Origin: Thioalkalivibrio sp.
GTDB lineage: Bacteria; Pseudomonadota; Gammaproteobacteria; Ectothiorhodospirales; Ectothiorhodospiraceae
Length of the DNA stretch: 6,824 nt
Direction: 5' to 3'
NCBI GenBank assembly: GCA_007136145.1
Contig: SLHN01000188.1
Span: 1 to 6,824 of the forward strand
The position numbers and the translations under genes are program-made. Numbering within the stretch: the stretch's first letter is position 1; the number at the start of each line of letters is the position of its first letter. This document shows positions 6,427 to 6,824 of the stretch, piece by piece. The notes beneath the pieces were generated by a model. That model was not told where the DNA came from. It saw only the letters and a list, made by a program, of their open reading frames with translations, and did not search any database.

Positions 6427-6633
6427 TTATGTCCTCGAGAAATTGGAAATAGATACAGGTGCCGTCCAGTTCTGTCCTCGTGGGCGTCGTTCGAGCGCTC
6501 CGATCCGTAGCTCCGTGCGCGGTAACCCCACACGAGGGCCGACAGCGCGGATGAGCACGGCGGTTTCCACCATTCGGAGAACTCCCATATCGAGGTGTCG
6601 GTCGCTGATCCGCGCCATGCAGTGGTTGGCCAC
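6427..6633 (-). CDS. Possible small hypothetical protein upstream of metF
   Basis: An open frame of 68 residues starts at GTG 6633-6631, preceded by AAGGA at 6643-6639 with 5 nt spacing, and ends in TAA 1 nt before the metF ATG. The product has a helical-looking start (LRMVETAVLIRAVGPRVG, about residues 18-35), then ERRPRGQNWTAPVSI near the C-terminus. It is basic, with no membrane segment or known motif that I recognise. In favour are the good Shine-Dalgarno and the operon-like spacing to metF. Against are the short length, high GC (which makes chance frames common) and other open frames on both strands here. If real, it would be translated together with metF. Confidence 0.35.
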   Translation of the reverse strand: MANHCMARISDRHLDMGVLRMVETAVLIRAVGPRVGLPRTELRIGALERRPRGQNWTAPVSISNFSRT

Positions 6634-6678
6634 CGCAGTCCTTGCCCTCCCCGGATTCCGGTCCGCGGTCCACGCCTT

Positions 6679-6696
6679 TTCCGGCCGGGGCCGGAA
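6679..6696. repeat. Perfect 8-bp inverted repeat (TTCCGGCC-GG-GGCCGGAA)
   Basis: The arms at 6679-6686 and 6689-6696 are exact complements separated by 2 nt; as RNA it would more likely form 6 bp with a 6-nt loop. On the plus strand it is preceded by TT and on the minus strand followed by AA, so there is no U tail in either direction and a classical terminator is unlikely. It lies upstream of the small frame and metF and could be an operator or a relic of GC-rich repeats. Confidence 0.45.
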
Positions 6697-6781
6697 CCCA
6701 CAGGGCAGCCGGATCGCCCCGACAGGCCGAAACGCCCGCCGATCTTCGACCAGCGGGGACCTTTATGCATGTGCAGGGGCG

Positions 6782-6800
6782 GATTCCGAGTGACGGAATC
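6782..6800. repeat. Perfect 7-bp inverted repeat (GATTCCG-AGTGA-CGGAATC)
   Basis: The arms at 6782-6788 and 6794-6800 are exact complements around a 5-nt loop, which suits an RNA hairpin or a dyad binding site. Neither side has a T run. Its place upstream of metF near the right edge fits the end of an upstream gene outside the window or a regulatory dyad; the sequence does not decide. Confidence 0.45.
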
Positions 6801-6824
6801 GGATTGGGGTACGCTCCGCAGCCG

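Larger units (their letters stand above)
6634..6824. other. Upstream region of metF and the small frame, no confident gene
   Basis: These 191 bases carry two inverted repeats (6679-6696 and 6782-6800) and a weak CATAAA hexamer on the minus strand (6767-6762) without a recognisable -35. An ahcY-metF arrangement with an SAH riboswitch would be usual in some proteobacteria, but I find neither an ahcY end nor the riboswitch core. Open frames here are low-complexity Gly/Arg/Ser-rich readings of GC-rich DNA and I do not call them. Confidence 0.5.

Noticed and set aside
6475..6505. Minus-strand GGAGCGCTCGAACGAC resembling part of an SAH riboswitch (GAGGAGCGCUGC)
   Set aside because: The rest of the conserved core (a CCAGGCUCG-type partner strand and the 3' GGCGCUC pseudoknot strand) is absent, so only a short chance match remains.
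6426..6770. In-frame N-terminal extension of metF to an ATG at 6770
   Set aside because: The 115 extra residues are unlike any MetF, and the ATG at 6425 has a well-placed GAGG and gives the family length.
6443..6793. Plus-strand frame of 116 codons upstream of metF
   Set aside because: Arg/Ser-rich, no motif or Shine-Dalgarno that I can see, and it overlaps several other open frames; most likely chance in GC-rich DNA.

Overview
The window is GC-rich DNA (roughly two thirds G+C, judged by eye) with densely packed, partly overlapping genes. The gene set (gshB, apbE, a NusG-domain-II protein, a Gx-type membrane protein, rsmE, metF and a protein resembling the N-terminal part of ChpA/PilL) suggests a chromosomal segment of a high-GC gammaproteobacterium that probably has type IV pili, perhaps of the Chromatiales/Ectothiorhodospiraceae kind. 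The organism call is inference from gene content. I see no insertion sequence, prophage gene, CRISPR array, tRNA or rRNA.

Layout, left to right. (1) 1-2492, minus strand: a compact operon read leftward, gshB -> apbE -> NusG-domain-II protein -> Gx-type membrane protein. The last gene is cut by the left edge. The gshB/apbE and apbE/NusG-II junctions are both ATGA stop/start overlaps, so translation is probably coupled. The operon joins glutathione synthesis to a periplasmic flavinylation module. (2) 2493-2708: a divergent intergenic region of 216 bases with a possible sigma-54-type promoter, a bulged inverted repeat and a C8 tract. (3) 2709-4790, plus strand: a 693-residue protein whose first ~275 residues resemble the N-terminal region of the type IV pilus chemosensory kinase ChpA/PilL. 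It lacks the kinase, CheW and receiver domains, so it looks like a FimL-type stand-alone relative. (4) 4812-6425, minus strand: metF -> rsmE, 9 nt apart and convergent with the FimL-like gene, whose stop lies 21 nt away. (5) 6426-6824: upstream of metF, a possible 68-codon small gene ending 1 nt before the metF ATG, and two perfect inverted repeats. I recognise no SAH riboswitch there.

Functionally, metF (methyl-folate supply for methionine and SAM), rsmE (a SAM-using rRNA methyltransferase) and gshB (thiol pool) are housekeeping genes. The ApbE/NusG-II/Gx trio is a probable membrane redox module of unclear function. The FimL-like protein is the least characterised and most interesting gene. 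It lies next to gshB, which is also the gene that borders the pilG-chpA cluster in Pseudomonas aeruginosa.
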